NCBI GenBank assembly: GCA_903839865.1
Contig: CAIMEE010000445.1
Coordinates: 1-52,886, forward strand
Source of the DNA: Enhydrobacter aerosaccus
GTDB lineage: Bacteria; Pseudomonadota; Alphaproteobacteria; Reyranellales; Reyranellaceae
Length of the DNA: 52,886 bases
Direction of reading: 5' to 3'
Position numbers and translations under genes: made by a program. The notes under the pieces are model-generated. The model made no database searches, was not told the DNA's origin, and saw nothing but the letters and a program-made list of their open reading frames with translations. The stretch's first letter is position 1. Each line of letters starts with the position of its first letter. Below, piece by piece: positions 40,117 through 49,193 of this stretch.

Positions 40117-41181
40117 TTACGCGCCGGGCAGCTTAATCCCGAACGCCTTCAGGCCGTTTTCGTAGGAGATCGCCTTCTTGGTCGTCTCGTCGAAACCGGA
40201 GAGGGCGGCGACGTTCTCCTCGGGCACGGCCCAGGTCGTGGTGTCGAGCACATCCTCGGGGACGTGCGGGCGGAAGAACGGATGATCCGTGCCGAACATG
40301 ATCTTGGCCGGATCGGCGAAGGCGGTGAGGGCGGCCACGGCGGGCGGATGATAGACGATCGAGTCGTACCAGCACTGTTGCAGGTAATGGCTGGGCGGCT
40401 TGGGCAGGCCGAAGTCCTTGGAGATGTCGTTCTTCACGCAGGAATCAAGACGGCCGGCGAGATAGGGCAGCGTGCCGCCGCCATGGGCGATCAGGAGCTT
40501 GAGGCCCGGATTGCGCGCCATGGCGCCGCGCAGGATCAGGCGCGCGACGGCGATGGATGTCTCGAAGGTGAATCCCATCGCCAGCAGCATGGCGTGGCCG
40601 GTGTCGGGGAACAGCTCGTGGCCGATGCCGTAGTGCGGATGAATGAAGATGAAGAGACCAAGGTCGGCCGCGGCCTTCCAGATCGGCTCGAACTCGGGAT
40701 CGTCGAGCCCCTGGCCGCGTCCGGCCGAGCCGATGATGACGCCACGCATGTGCGGCAGGCCTGCGATGCGCTTCAGCTCGGCGGCGCAGGTCTCCGGCCG
40801 CTGCAACGGCAGCACGCCGAAGCCATAGAGGCGGCCGTTGGAGGACGCGCACATCGCCTCGAGGTCGTCGTTCAGGTCGGCGGCGAGCTTGGGCGCGGCG
40901 TCGGGCTCGACGAAATCGATCCAGGGATTGGCCGAGCTCACCACCGACACGGCGATGTTGTGCTGGTCCATGAACGCAAGCTTGCGCTTTACCTCGTAGA
41001 ACTCACTGCCGATCGGGCGGCCGGCGGACGTTGAGGTATCGGCGTCCTCGTCCGGCAGGATGATCAGCCGGTCGCCCTTCTCGCGCGAGACGATGCGCGG
41101 GATCTGCTTGCGCTCGCGCAGCAGGGCGACGTAGCGCGGCAGGTACATGTGGGTGTGGACGTCGATCAGCGGCAGCGACAC
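40117..41181 (-). CDS. Amidohydrolase-2 family metal hydrolase/decarboxylase
   Basis: 354 residues. The metal site begins with VHTH at 8-11, then FIHPHYGIGHE in the middle, AHGGG and FGTDHPFF near the C terminus, as in ACMSD and gamma-resorcylate decarboxylase relatives. Such enzymes decarboxylate or hydrolyse aromatic or cyclic acids. The start is a GTG behind gaggaaacgccc; an upstream ATG (41244) would add 21 poorly conserved residues. It is followed on the same strand by no close partner but lies 72 bases from the luciferase-like gene, which may share its transcript. Confidence 0.88.
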   Translation of the reverse strand: MSLPLIDVHTHMYLPRYVALLRERKQIPRIVSREKGDRLIILPDEDADTSTSAGRPIGSEFYEVKRKLAFMDQHNIAVSVVSSANPWIDFVEPDAAPKLAADLNDDLEAMCASSNGRLYGFGVLPLQRPETCAAELKRIAGLPHMRGVIIGSAGRGQGLDDPEFEPIWKAAADLGLFIFIHPHYGIGHELFPDTGHAMLLAMGFTFETSIAVARLILRGAMARNPGLKLLIAHGGGTLPYLAGRLDSCVKNDISKDFGLPKPPSHYLQQCWYDSIVYHPPAVAALTAFADPAKIMFGTDHPFFRPHVPEDVLDTTTWAVPEENVAALSGFDETTKKAISYENGLKAFGIKLPGA

Positions 41182-41253
41182 GGGCGTTTCCTCGGAAGGT
41201 TCAGGGCTTACTTGGACGTTGGCAAGCAAGCCCCGAGCCAACACTCGTGCGAA

Positions 41254-42492
41254 TTACTCCGCAGCTTTTGGCGCTTCCTTAAGGCCCTTCGGCACCTGCG
41301 CCGAAGCGGCGGCGACGCGCGGGTTGGTCGTGACCTTGAGGGCTTCGGCCGCGTCAGCGTTCTCCATGATCTTGGCCATGATCGCCTGGCCCGCGCGGTC
41401 GAACACGCCGCGGTTGACCTGGAGGTACTTCTCCGACTCGCGGAGCTTGGTCACGTAGCCGTTGATCTCGGGAATGACATAGCGCGCGACCATGTCCCAG
41501 CTGCGGAACGTGTTCTCGGGATTGGCCCAGTCGTGCACGAAGCCGACGCAGGTGCCGAAGCCGCCGCTCTGGTCGATCACCGCCTTGATCATCTTCACGA
41601 GATCGTCCGGCGTGCCGATGACGGCGGCCGACCCCGGGCTGGAATATTCCTCGACCGCGGCCTCGGGCGACTTGAACGCCGTCGATCCCGGCCGCTGCAG
41701 GGTGCCGTGGATGTATTCGTTGTGCCAGCGCTTCAGCCCGTGCTTGGCCTCCTCGCGGGCCTTCTCGCGCGTCTCGGCGATGTGCCAGTTGAGCAGCACG
41801 CGCCAGTTCTTGCGGTCGACGGTGGTGCCATGCTTCTTCGCGGCGGACTCGGCGAAGCCCCACTGCGTCGGCAGCGCCGTCAGGCCCTCGGTGGACATCG
41901 AGCCCAGCGAGATGATGCCGATGCCGTACTTGCCCGCGAGCGTCATGCCCGAGGGGCTGATCTGCGAGGCGACGGCGAAGGGCATTTCTTCCTGCAGCGG
42001 CAGGAGCTGCAGGCCGGCGTCATGCAGGTCGTACCACGCGCCTTTCTGCGTCACGCGTTCGCCGCGGAACAGCCGGCGGATGATGTCGATCGCCTCGTCC
42101 TGGCGGTCGCGCTGGGTCATCGGGTCGATGCCAAGCGCGTAGGCGTCGGACGGCAGCGCGCCGGGGCCCGAACCGAAGATCGCGCGGCCGCCGGTCATGT
42201 AGTCGAGCTGGACCATGCGCTGCGCGACGTTGAAGGGATTGTGGTAGGGCAGCGAGACCACGCCGGTCGCGAGCTTGATGCGCTTGGTGTGCTCGCCGGC
42301 CGCCGCGAGGAACATCTCGGGCGAGGCGATCATCTCCCAGCCGGACGAGTGATGCTCGCCGCACCAGAACTCGTCGTAGCCGAGTTCGTCGAGGTGCTGC
42401 ACGAACTTGATGTCGCGCCGGAACTGCAGCATCGGGTTTTCGCCGATGGGATGATGGGGTGCGAGGAATGCGCCGAAACCGAGCCGCGCCAT
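41254..42492 (-). CDS. Luciferase-like (LLM-class) flavin monooxygenase
   Basis: 412 residues, FMN-dependent TIM barrel of the bacterial-luciferase family, likely fed by a separate flavin reductase. The start GFGAFLAPHHP, the segment DEFWCGEHHSSGWEM (about 40-54), and FGSGPGALPSDAYALG (about 105-120) are typical, closest in style to limonene- or alkane-type monooxygenases. GGGAGG lies before the ATG. It is probably transcribed with the amidohydrolase. An intergenic repeat lies just upstream. Substrate unknown. Confidence 0.88.
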   Translation of the reverse strand: MARLGFGAFLAPHHPIGENPMLQFRRDIKFVQHLDELGYDEFWCGEHHSSGWEMIASPEMFLAAAGEHTKRIKLATGVVSLPYHNPFNVAQRMVQLDYMTGGRAIFGSGPGALPSDAYALGIDPMTQRDRQDEAIDIIRRLFRGERVTQKGAWYDLHDAGLQLLPLQEEMPFAVASQISPSGMTLAGKYGIGIISLGSMSTEGLTALPTQWGFAESAAKKHGTTVDRKNWRVLLNWHIAETREKAREEAKHGLKRWHNEYIHGTLQRPGSTAFKSPEAAVEEYSSPGSAAVIGTPDDLVKMIKAVIDQSGGFGTCVGFVHDWANPENTFRSWDMVARYVIPEINGYVTKLRESEKYLQVNRGVFDRAGQAIMAKIMENADAAEALKVTTNPRVAAASAQVPKGLKEAPKAAE

Positions 42493-42511
42493 GCGGGCCT
42501 CCCTTTAGTTT

Positions 42512-42597
42512 GTCATCCTGAGCGTAGCGAAGGATCTTGCGCCACTTCAGATTTGACGGGACGAAACGTAAGGTCCTTCGCTCGCGCTCAGGACGAC
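42512..42597. repeat. Imperfect palindromic intergenic repeat
   Basis: Left arm at 42512-42537 (gtcatcctgagcg, tagcgaaggatct) and right arm at 42571-42597 (its near reverse complement, gtcgtcctgagcg on the other strand) enclose a 33-base centre. Arms of this kind, reading CHPERSEGS and AQDD when translated, are a well-known dispersed bacterial repeat, often miscalled as protein. I see only one copy in the window. Confidence 0.8.
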
Positions 42598-42646
42598 AGG
42601 AAACGGGTAACATGGCCGGGCAACGCGGTCGATACGGGAGCGTGAT

Positions 42647-43378
42647 ATGAAGGATCTGGCACAGCGGGTGGCCCTCGTGACGGGCGGGTCGCGGGGCATC
42701 GGACGGGCCATTGCGATTTCGCTGGCCGAAGCGGGGGCCGCCGTGGCGGTGAATTATCACGAGAAATCGGCTGAGGCCGAAGTCGTGGCGCAGTCCATTC
42801 GCGACAAGGGCGGTAAGGCGATGACCATTCAGGCCGACGTCTCCCAGGCGTCGGAGGTGGCGCGGATGGTGGCCGGGGTCGAGGCCGAGCTGGGGCCGGT
42901 CGACGTGCTGGTGAACAACGCGGGCATCGGCCTCATCCGCGGCATCGACGATCTGACGGAAGCGGACTTCGACATCACCATCGCGGTGAACCTCAAGTCG
43001 GCCTTCCTCTGCATTCAGCGGGTGAGCCCCGGCATGCGCCAGAAGAAGTGGGGGCGGATCATCAACATCTCCTCCGGCGCCGCGCGCGGCGGCGGCGGCA
43101 TCGGCCCGCACTACAACGCCTCGAAGGCGGGCCTGGAAGGGCTGACGCGCGGCTACGCGGCGCGGCTGGTGAAGGAGGGCATCACGGTAAACGCCGTGGC
43201 GCCGTCGCTGATCGAGACCGACATGGTGAAGCAGGGTCTTGCCTCGTCGCCTGCGCGCATCCCCCTCGGTCGCTTCGGCACGTCCGAAGAATGCGCGCAG
43301 GTGGTGATGATGCTGGTGCGCACGGAGTACATGACCGGGCAGACAGTTGCGCTGAGCGGCGGTATGTCGTTCTTGTGA
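42647..43378 (+). CDS. SDR-family oxidoreductase, FabG-like
   Basis: 243 residues, NAD(P)-linked short-chain dehydrogenase. TGGSRGIG at 12-19, NNAGIG near 88-93, NISS near 137-140 and YNASK near 154-158 form the full catalytic set. The end YMTGQTVALSGGMSFL is usual for FabG-type proteins. A gggag site precedes the ATG. A TctC/Bug-type binding-protein gene starts 19 bases after the stop, so the two may be cotranscribed. Many FabG-like copies serve catabolic routes; the role here is unknown. Confidence 0.9.
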   Translation: MKDLAQRVALVTGGSRGIGRAIAISLAEAGAAVAVNYHEKSAEAEVVAQSIRDKGGKAMTIQADVSQASEVARMVAGVEAELGPVDVLVNNAGIGLIRGIDDLTEADFDITIAVNLKSAFLCIQRVSPGMRQKKWGRIINISSGAARGGGGIGPHYNASKAGLEGLTRGYAARLVKEGITVNAVAPSLIETDMVKQGLASSPARIPLGRFGTSEECAQVVMMLVRTEYMTGQTVALSGGMSFL

Positions 43379-43397
43379 AACCTGCGAGGTTGGTGCA

Positions 43398-44369
43398 ATG
43401 GTCATGATCGTACGGCGTCTCGCGCTTGCGTTCGCACTGCAGTGCATGGCGGCATCGGCATTCGCCGCAGACTATCCGGCCAAGCCGATCCGGCTGGTCG
43501 TGCCCTATGCGCCGGGCGGCGGCGCCGACGGCGTGGCGCGCATCGTTGCCAAGAAGATGAGCGAGAATATCGGCCAGCCGATCGTGATCGACAACAAGGG
43601 CGGCGCCGGCTCGATCCTGGGCACCGACATCGTGGCCAAAGCCGAACCCGACGGCTACACGCTGCTGCTCGGCCAGTCGGGGCCGATCTCGATCAATCCC
43701 GCGATTTACAAGAGCCTGCCCTACGATCCGGTGAAGGACTTCGCGCCGGTCTCGATGACGACGGCCTACCCGTACATCCTCGTCGTTAATCCCGACCTGC
43801 CCGTGAAGTCGCTTCAGGAGTTCGTGTCACTGGCCAGGAGCAAGCCGGGCGCCTTGAACTATGGCTCGACGGGCGTTGGCGCGGCCAACCATCTCGTGTC
43901 GGAGATGTTCAGTTCCAAGGCCGGGATCAAGATGACCCACGTGCCCTATCGCGGCACGGCGCTGGCGGTGGGCGATCTCCTGAGCGGGCAGCTCAGCATG
44001 GTGTTCGGCGATCCGATCAGCGTCTTGTCCCAGATGAAGGCGGGCAAGCTGCGGCCGCTGGCGGTGACGAGCCTGCAGCGCTCGCCCGTCGCGCCCGAAG
44101 TGCCGACGCTGGCGGAGAGCGGCTATCTGGGCTTCGAGGCACTGGCCTGGCACGGCATCCTGGCGCCCGCGAAGACACCGCCGGAGATCGTGAAGAAGCT
44201 GAACGAGGAGATCGTGAAAGCGCTGGCCGATCCCGGAACCAAGAAGCTGCTCGAGGATCAGGCGATGCAGACCGTGGGCAGCACGCCCGCCGACTTCGCC
44301 GCGTTCATCCAGAAGGACATTGTCCTCTGGAAGGGCGTTGCCACGTCGGCGAACGTCACTGTTGAATAG
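43398..44369 (+). CDS. TctC/Bug-type extracytoplasmic solute receptor
   Basis: 323-residue periplasmic binding protein. A signal peptide (RRLALAFALQCMAASAFA, then ADYPAKPIR) is followed by the Bug landmarks VVPYAPGGGADGVAR, VIDNKGGAGSILGTD and YGSTGVGAANHL, then the VPYRGT block. These proteins bind carboxylates for TctAB transporters, but no tctA or tctB is near; orphan receptors are common. Start codons at 43398 and 43404 are both in frame. Ligand is unknown. Its stop abuts the convergent MmgE/PrpD gene without a gap. Confidence 0.9.
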   Translation: MVMIVRRLALAFALQCMAASAFAADYPAKPIRLVVPYAPGGGADGVARIVAKKMSENIGQPIVIDNKGGAGSILGTDIVAKAEPDGYTLLLGQSGPISINPAIYKSLPYDPVKDFAPVSMTTAYPYILVVNPDLPVKSLQEFVSLARSKPGALNYGSTGVGAANHLVSEMFSSKAGIKMTHVPYRGTALAVGDLLSGQLSMVFGDPISVLSQMKAGKLRPLAVTSLQRSPVAPEVPTLAESGYLGFEALAWHGILAPAKTPPEIVKKLNEEIVKALADPGTKKLLEDQAMQTVGSTPADFAAFIQKDIVLWKGVATSANVTVE

Positions 44370-45725
44370 TCAGAGGGGAGTAGCCAGCGCCGCCAGGGTC
44401 GACACGTCGCTGCTCCTGTCGAGCGACCACACGGCGTCGATCAGCGGCTGGATGTCGTGCTTGGCATTCCAGCTGTGCGCTTCGTCCCGCAGCTTCTGCT
44501 CGATTTCCTGGTCCTTCAGCGGATTGGCGGCGCTGCCTTTCGCCGCCTGCGTCGACAGCTTCTGAACCTTGCCGTCGGCGGTCGTGAACTCCATCTCGAC
44601 CGCGATGGTCGATATCTTCGGATCGCCGGCGACCGAGATCCGCTTGCGCATAGCGCTCACCTTCGGGTCGTTGACGCAGGCGTCGGTGAACTGCTCGAGG
44701 CCGGCCTTGCCCAGGACGAGCGCGGCGGCCACGGCGTGCTGCAGGCTGACCTGGCTCTCGCGGCCGGTGGCGACCTCGGGACGGTCGGTGCGCTGGACGA
44801 GTAACGGATTGCCGAGCGCCATGACTTTCTCGACGATCGCGCCCGGGTTCTGCTTGCGCCACTCGAGCGCGAGGTCGAGCAGGGGGTGGATCACGAAGCC
44901 CGCTGGATAAGGCTTGATCGAATTGTTGGCGACTTCCCAGTTCTTGCCCAGACCGTCGAGCAGCGCACTCCAGTTCGGCGGCTCGCCCATCGCGGCGAGA
45001 AATCCCTGCGCGCCGGCGATCGGTTCGGGCGGACCTTCGAAGCCCTTCTCTGCGAGGAGGGCCGAGAACAGGCCGTTGCGTGCGGCATTGCCGACCGAGA
45101 CGCTCTTGGCGGGCCAGCCGAGACACTCGCAGAGCCCGGCCGACTGCGTCGAGGCATTGCCCAGCGCCCAGACGATCTCTGCCTGGCTGAGCTTCAGCAG
45201 CTTGGCGGCACCGGCGGCCGCGCCGAACACGCCACAGGTCGAGGTGATGTGCCAGCCCTTGGGATAGTGACCTGGCGAGACCGCGCCGCCGACGCGACAC
45301 TCGATCTCGAAGCCAAGGATGAAGGCCAGCAGCAGGTCCGGTCCCGTCACCTTGCGCAGCTCGGCGACGGCCAGCACGGCGGGCGCCAGGGGGGACGTCG
45401 GATGCACGACGGTCGGCAGGTGCGTGTCGCAATAGTCGAACACATTGGCGCCGGCTGCGTTCAGGAACGCCGCGCTCAGCGCGTCGATGCGCTCGCTGCG
45501 GCCGACGATCGTCGCCTGCCGTCCGCCGGAGAATTCCGAGAGCGACTTCAGCGCCAGCTCGATCGGCGCGGTGCGGCAGCCCGCGATCGCCACGGCAAAG
45601 AAATTCAGCAGCGCGCGCTTGGCTTCGTGGCGGACGGTGTCGGGGATGTCTTCCCATTTGGTCTCGGCGACGAAACGGGCGAGGGCGGAGGTAACCCCCT
45701 GTCGGGGCAATTGAGTGGACAACAT
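44370..45725 (-). CDS. MmgE/PrpD family protein
   Basis: 451 residues of the family holding 2-methylcitrate dehydratase and cis-aconitate decarboxylase. Typical features are FDYCDTHLPTVVHPTSPLAPAVLA (about 97-120), GWHITSTCGVFGAAAGAAKLL and the C-terminal segment VWSLDRSSDVS. The first gives the catalytic Asp/His region. No prpB or prpC neighbour is present, and the substrate is open. The ribosome-binding site is weak. It diverges from a STAS-like gene. Confidence 0.87.
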   Translation of the reverse strand: MLSTQLPRQGVTSALARFVAETKWEDIPDTVRHEAKRALLNFFAVAIAGCRTAPIELALKSLSEFSGGRQATIVGRSERIDALSAAFLNAAGANVFDYCDTHLPTVVHPTSPLAPAVLAVAELRKVTGPDLLLAFILGFEIECRVGGAVSPGHYPKGWHITSTCGVFGAAAGAAKLLKLSQAEIVWALGNASTQSAGLCECLGWPAKSVSVGNAARNGLFSALLAEKGFEGPPEPIAGAQGFLAAMGEPPNWSALLDGLGKNWEVANNSIKPYPAGFVIHPLLDLALEWRKQNPGAIVEKVMALGNPLLVQRTDRPEVATGRESQVSLQHAVAAALVLGKAGLEQFTDACVNDPKVSAMRKRISVAGDPKISTIAVEMEFTTADGKVQKLSTQAAKGSAANPLKDQEIEQKLRDEAHSWNAKHDIQPLIDAVWSLDRSSDVSTLAALATPL

Positions 45726-45789
45726 GCGCGGAGATTACGCGGTGTCGAAGTCTTTCACCACGGAACGCTTTCGGAGTAGCCATGCGTCC

Positions 45790-46164
45790 ATGTCTATCCG
45801 TCTCGATGTGTTCGCCCCGGACCGCCTGGTGATCGGAGTCGCCACCGACCGGATTACTTTGGCCGATCTCGTGGATTTCCTGCGCCGGATCCAGGAGGGC
45901 CAGCTCCATCGCTTCCGCAAGATCATCGACATCGCCCGTGCGGAGCCCGACATCACGCAGGAAGAACTTGCCACGTTCAGCGAAGGACTGCGCGTGGCGC
46001 TGAAGGACACGCCGCGCGGCGCCATGGCGATCGTGGCCAGCGAAAAGATGGACCCTCTCGCGCGCCTGTTCAGCGGCGTCACCGGCGCGGAACGGCCGGC
46101 CAACGTCTTCCGCAGCATTCACGAGGCACGGAAGTGGCTGAACACCAACGCGTTCCCGCGTTGA
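45790..46164 (+). CDS. STAS/SpoIIAA-like small protein (paralogue 2)
   Basis: 124 residues, same layout as the product at 30406: N-terminal strand RLDVFAPDRLVIGVATD, helix around LVDFLRRIQEG, the strand KIIDIARAEPDITQEEL, the strand GAMAIVASE and C-terminal helix ARKWLNTN. The two align end to end without large gaps, which supports starting at MSIRLDVF rather than at the upstream in-frame ATG (45715), which would overlap the divergent gene start. The ribosome-binding site is poor. Function unknown. Confidence 0.65.
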   Translation: MSIRLDVFAPDRLVIGVATDRITLADLVDFLRRIQEGQLHRFRKIIDIARAEPDITQEELATFSEGLRVALKDTPRGAMAIVASEKMDPLARLFSGVTGAERPANVFRSIHEARKWLNTNAFPR

Positions 46165-46168
46165 ACCT

Positions 46169-47866
46169 CTAGCCCAACACGTCCTTCTCGCTGAACTCCA
46201 CGCCGCGTGTCACTTCGGGCGCGGAGCCCTCATACTCGACCTTGCGCAGCTGGTTTCGCCGGATCTTGCCTGAGATCGTCTTGGGCAATTCCTTCACGAA
46301 CTCAAGCCGGCGGATGCGCTTGAACGGCGCCAGCTTGGTGTTGGTGTATTTCAGGATCGAGGCCGCGGTCTCTTTCGTCGGTGGCGCCGCACCCACGAGC
46401 AGGATGAACGCCTTGGGCACCGAGAGGCGAATGTCGTCGGGCGAGGGCACGATCGCGGCCTCTGCCACGGCATCGTGCTCGATCAGCACGCTCTCGAGCT
46501 CGAACGGGCTGATGCGGTAGTCCGACGATTTGAACACGTCGTCGGCGCGGCCCACGAAGGTGAGGTAGCCGTCGGAATCGAGGCTGGCGACGTCGCCGGT
46601 GCGGTAGACCCTGTCGTTGATGCCCGCGAGCTTGCCTTGATCGTCGGCGTAGCCCTGCATCAGGCCGGCCGGCCGTTCGTCGTTGAGGTCGAGGCAGATC
46701 TCGCCTTCCGTCGCCGGCATGCCGTCGGGATCGAGCAGCAGCACGCGGTAGCCCGGCAGCGGCCGGCCCATCGAACCCGCCTTGACCGGCTGCCCGGGCG
46801 GGTTGGCGATCTGCGCCGTGGTCTCGGTCTGGCCGTAGCCGTCACGGATCGTGAGGCCCCAGCCTTCCTGGACCTTGGCAATGACCTCGGGATTGAGCGG
46901 CTCGCCCGCGCCACAGACTTCGCGCAATGAAAGCTTCGGCGCCTTGAGGTCTTCCTGGATCAGCAGGCGCCACACGGTGGGCGGCGCACAGAAGGTCGTG
47001 ACCTTGCAGCGCTCGAGCACGCCCAGCAGCCCCTTGGCGTTGAACGGCGCCTGGTTGACCATCAGTACGGTGGCGCCGGCGTTCCACGGCGCGAAGAAGG
47101 TGCTCCAGGCATGCTTGGCCCAGCCGGGCGAGGAGATGTTGACGTGCACGTCGCCGGGCTTCAGCCCCAGCCAGTACATCGTCGACAGCGCGCCCACCGG
47201 ATAGGAGCGGTGGCTGTGGCGCACCAGCTTCGGCTTCGCCGTCGTGCCGGACGTGAAGTAGAGCAGCAGCGGATCGTCGGCACCCGTCGGTCCGTCCGCC
47301 TTGAAGGCCGCCGAGGCTTTGTAGGCGTCGCTGAGCGGCTTCCAGCCGTCGAAGCTCTTGTCGCTGGTCGTGATCTTCACGACGCCGTCGAGCTTGAGGG
47401 TCGCGCATTTCGGAATCTGCTGCTCGTCGGCCACGATCATCTTCGCGCGGCCGCGCTCGACGCGGTCGGCGAGTTCGTCGGCGGTCAGAAGCGTCGTCGC
47501 CGGAATGACCACGACGCCGAGCTTCATCGCCGCCAGCATGATCTCCCACAGCGGCGCCACGTTGTTCAGCACCAGCAGCAGGTGATCGCCGCGCCCGAGG
47601 CCAAGCGCGCGCAGGTAGTTCGCGACCTGGTTGGAACGCGTCGACAGTTCGGCAAAGGTGAGCCTGGTCTCCTCGCCGGACGCCACGTCGACGATCCACA
47701 GGCCGCAGCGGTCCTTGCTCTCGGGCGCGCGGGCGAGCTCCGCGTCGAACCAGTCGAGCGCCCAGTTGAAGGCCACGGGCTCGGGCCACTTGAAGCCCGC
47801 CATCGCAGTGGCGTAGTTCGCGCGGTTGGCGAGCAGGAATTCGCGCGCCTCTTTGAATGTCGGCAT
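46169..47866 (-). CDS. AMP-forming acyl-CoA synthetase (ACSM-like)
   Basis: 565 residues of the ANL superfamily, which activates a carboxylic acid with ATP and CoA. The P-loop YFTSGTTAKPKLV lies near residues 200-212, GYGQTETT near 329-336, YRTGD near 422-426, and the catalytic Lys in KTISGKIRR near 530-538. The overall style matches medium-chain or benzoate-type CoA ligases. The ATG follows aaggaaac. It is third in a minus-strand run SDR, 164-residue protein, ligase, and could feed a beta-oxidation-like route. Confidence 0.92.
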   Translation of the reverse strand: MPTFKEAREFLLANRANYATAMAGFKWPEPVAFNWALDWFDAELARAPESKDRCGLWIVDVASGEETRLTFAELSTRSNQVANYLRALGLGRGDHLLLVLNNVAPLWEIMLAAMKLGVVVIPATTLLTADELADRVERGRAKMIVADEQQIPKCATLKLDGVVKITTSDKSFDGWKPLSDAYKASAAFKADGPTGADDPLLLYFTSGTTAKPKLVRHSHRSYPVGALSTMYWLGLKPGDVHVNISSPGWAKHAWSTFFAPWNAGATVLMVNQAPFNAKGLLGVLERCKVTTFCAPPTVWRLLIQEDLKAPKLSLREVCGAGEPLNPEVIAKVQEGWGLTIRDGYGQTETTAQIANPPGQPVKAGSMGRPLPGYRVLLLDPDGMPATEGEICLDLNDERPAGLMQGYADDQGKLAGINDRVYRTGDVASLDSDGYLTFVGRADDVFKSSDYRISPFELESVLIEHDAVAEAAIVPSPDDIRLSVPKAFILLVGAAPPTKETAASILKYTNTKLAPFKRIRRLEFVKELPKTISGKIRRNQLRKVEYEGSAPEVTRGVEFSEKDVLG

Positions 47867-47886
47867 TTTTGTTTCCTTCCCTTGGC

Positions 47887-48381
47887 CTATTCCTGCACGG
47901 GCGGCCCTTCGAAGGAAAGAGGCGCATCGGCGGCGGGGCGTGTCGTGACGTCGAGGCGCGCGCAGCCCGCGTTCAGGCCGTCGGCCGGTCCCTTGTCGGT
48001 CGGCGCCACGAACAGCGCCGCGACCTTGATGTCGCCGACCTTGAGCCGCGCCTCGCTCAGCCAGCGCGTCGCGCGAATCGAGGCGCCCGCCTTGTCCATG
48101 CGCAGCCAACCGCACAAGAGAGGGCTTTCTCCCGACACATCGATGCGCACGAACGCCTGGTCCTTGCCGTCGAAAGCGCCGGCACGGCTGGCGACGTGCC
48201 AGCTGAACGGCACTGCCCGGTAGAGCTTCGCGTCCTCCGGCGACACGTCGATCGTGCCGACATAGTCCGATTTCGTGAGCACTCCCTTGTTGCGCCAGTT
48301 CTCGGCGACGACGGTGCCGAGCACGAGGACTCCGACGCCGAGCGCGGGCATCAGGAGCTTCGAGTTGAGCGGAATCCTCAT
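47887..48381 (-). CDS. Membrane-anchored protein, function unknown
   Basis: 164 residues, not recognised. One N-terminal hydrophobic segment (LLMPALGVGVLVLGTVVAE, about 9-27) could be an uncleaved anchor, with the rest outside the membrane. The remainder is strand-rich (YVGTIDVSPEDAKLYRAVPFSW, ARLKVGDIKVAALFV) with two Cys, at CGW and GCARLD. Its ATG overlaps the stop of the upstream SDR gene and the ligase follows after 20 bases, so it is one of three cotranscribed genes. Confidence 0.6.
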   Translation of the reverse strand: MRIPLNSKLLMPALGVGVLVLGTVVAENWRNKGVLTKSDYVGTIDVSPEDAKLYRAVPFSWHVASRAGAFDGKDQAFVRIDVSGESPLLCGWLRMDKAGASIRATRWLSEARLKVGDIKVAALFVAPTDKGPADGLNAGCARLDVTTRPAADAPLSFEGPPVQE

Positions 48382-49142
48382 GCCAGGATCGTCGTCAGCC
48401 CGCCGTCGACCACGAGAGTGTGGCCGGTGATGTAGGCGCCCGCATCGGACGCGAGCAGCAGCAGGGCGCCCCGCAGATCATGCGGCGTGCCCCAGCGGCT
48501 GGCCGCGGTGCGCTGCTCCAGCATGGCGCCGAATTCCTTGTTCTTCTGCAGGGGCACGTTCAGCTCTGTGCGGATGTAGCCCGGCGCGATCGCATTGGCC
48601 GTGACGTGCGGCCCGTATTCGGCGGCGAGGTTCTTGGTGAGGCCGACAAGCCCGTGCTTGGCGGACACGTAACCCGCGACCGAGGCGCGGCCGAGCACCG
48701 CCATCACCGAGGAGATGTTGACGATGCGGCCGTACTCGCGCGCCAGCATGTGGCGGCCGACCTCGCGTGAGACCACGAACTGTCCGATCAGGTCTGTCTC
48801 GATGACCTTGCGGAAATCCGGCGTCGCGGTGTCGACGATGTTCTCGCGATGGATGACGCCCGCGTTGTTGACCAGCACGTCGATGCGCCTGTGCTTGCGG
48901 ATCACGGCGCGGATCTGCGCGACGGTCGCTTTCTCGTCGGTGATGTCGAGCGGTACGACGAAGGCCTTGCCCTTTTTCCGGGTGATCGCCTTCGCGGTCG
49001 CCTCGAGGTCCTTCACGCTGCGCCCGGCGCAAAGCACCGTAGCGCCCGCTTCCGCAAGGCAAACGGCCATGTCGCGGCCGAGGCCGCGGGACGCGCCGGT
49101 GACCAGCGCGATCTTGTTCTTGAGCGAAAACAGGTCTGCCAT
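48378..49142 (-). CDS. SDR-family oxidoreductase, gluconate-dehydrogenase-like
   Basis: 254 residues. The dinucleotide motif TGASRGLG is at about 15-22, NNAGVI near 91-96, NISS near 141-144, and the catalytic YVSAK near 157-161. The style (FSLKNKIALVTGASRGLGRDMA) resembles gluconate 5-dehydrogenases, but that group is broad. It heads the minus-strand run with the 164-residue protein and the CoA ligase, and diverges from another SDR gene with 51 bases between starts. Confidence 0.9.
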   Translation of the reverse strand: MADLFSLKNKIALVTGASRGLGRDMAVCLAEAGATVLCAGRSVKDLEATAKAITRKKGKAFVVPLDITDEKATVAQIRAVIRKHRRIDVLVNNAGVIHRENIVDTATPDFRKVIETDLIGQFVVSREVGRHMLAREYGRIVNISSVMAVLGRASVAGYVSAKHGLVGLTKNLAAEYGPHVTANAIAPGYIRTELNVPLQKNKEFGAMLEQRTAASRWGTPHDLRGALLLLASDAGAYITGHTLVVDGGLTTILA

Positions 49143-49193
49143 GGGCTGCTATCCTAGCCTATGTAAGGCGGGACAACCTACGGGGAGAAGAGC

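Noticed and set aside
41149..42645. Plus-strand open frame of 498 codons ending near 42645
   Set aside because: Most lies opposite the luciferase-like gene, and its end reads CHPERSEGS and AQDD, the usual translation of a palindromic repeat.
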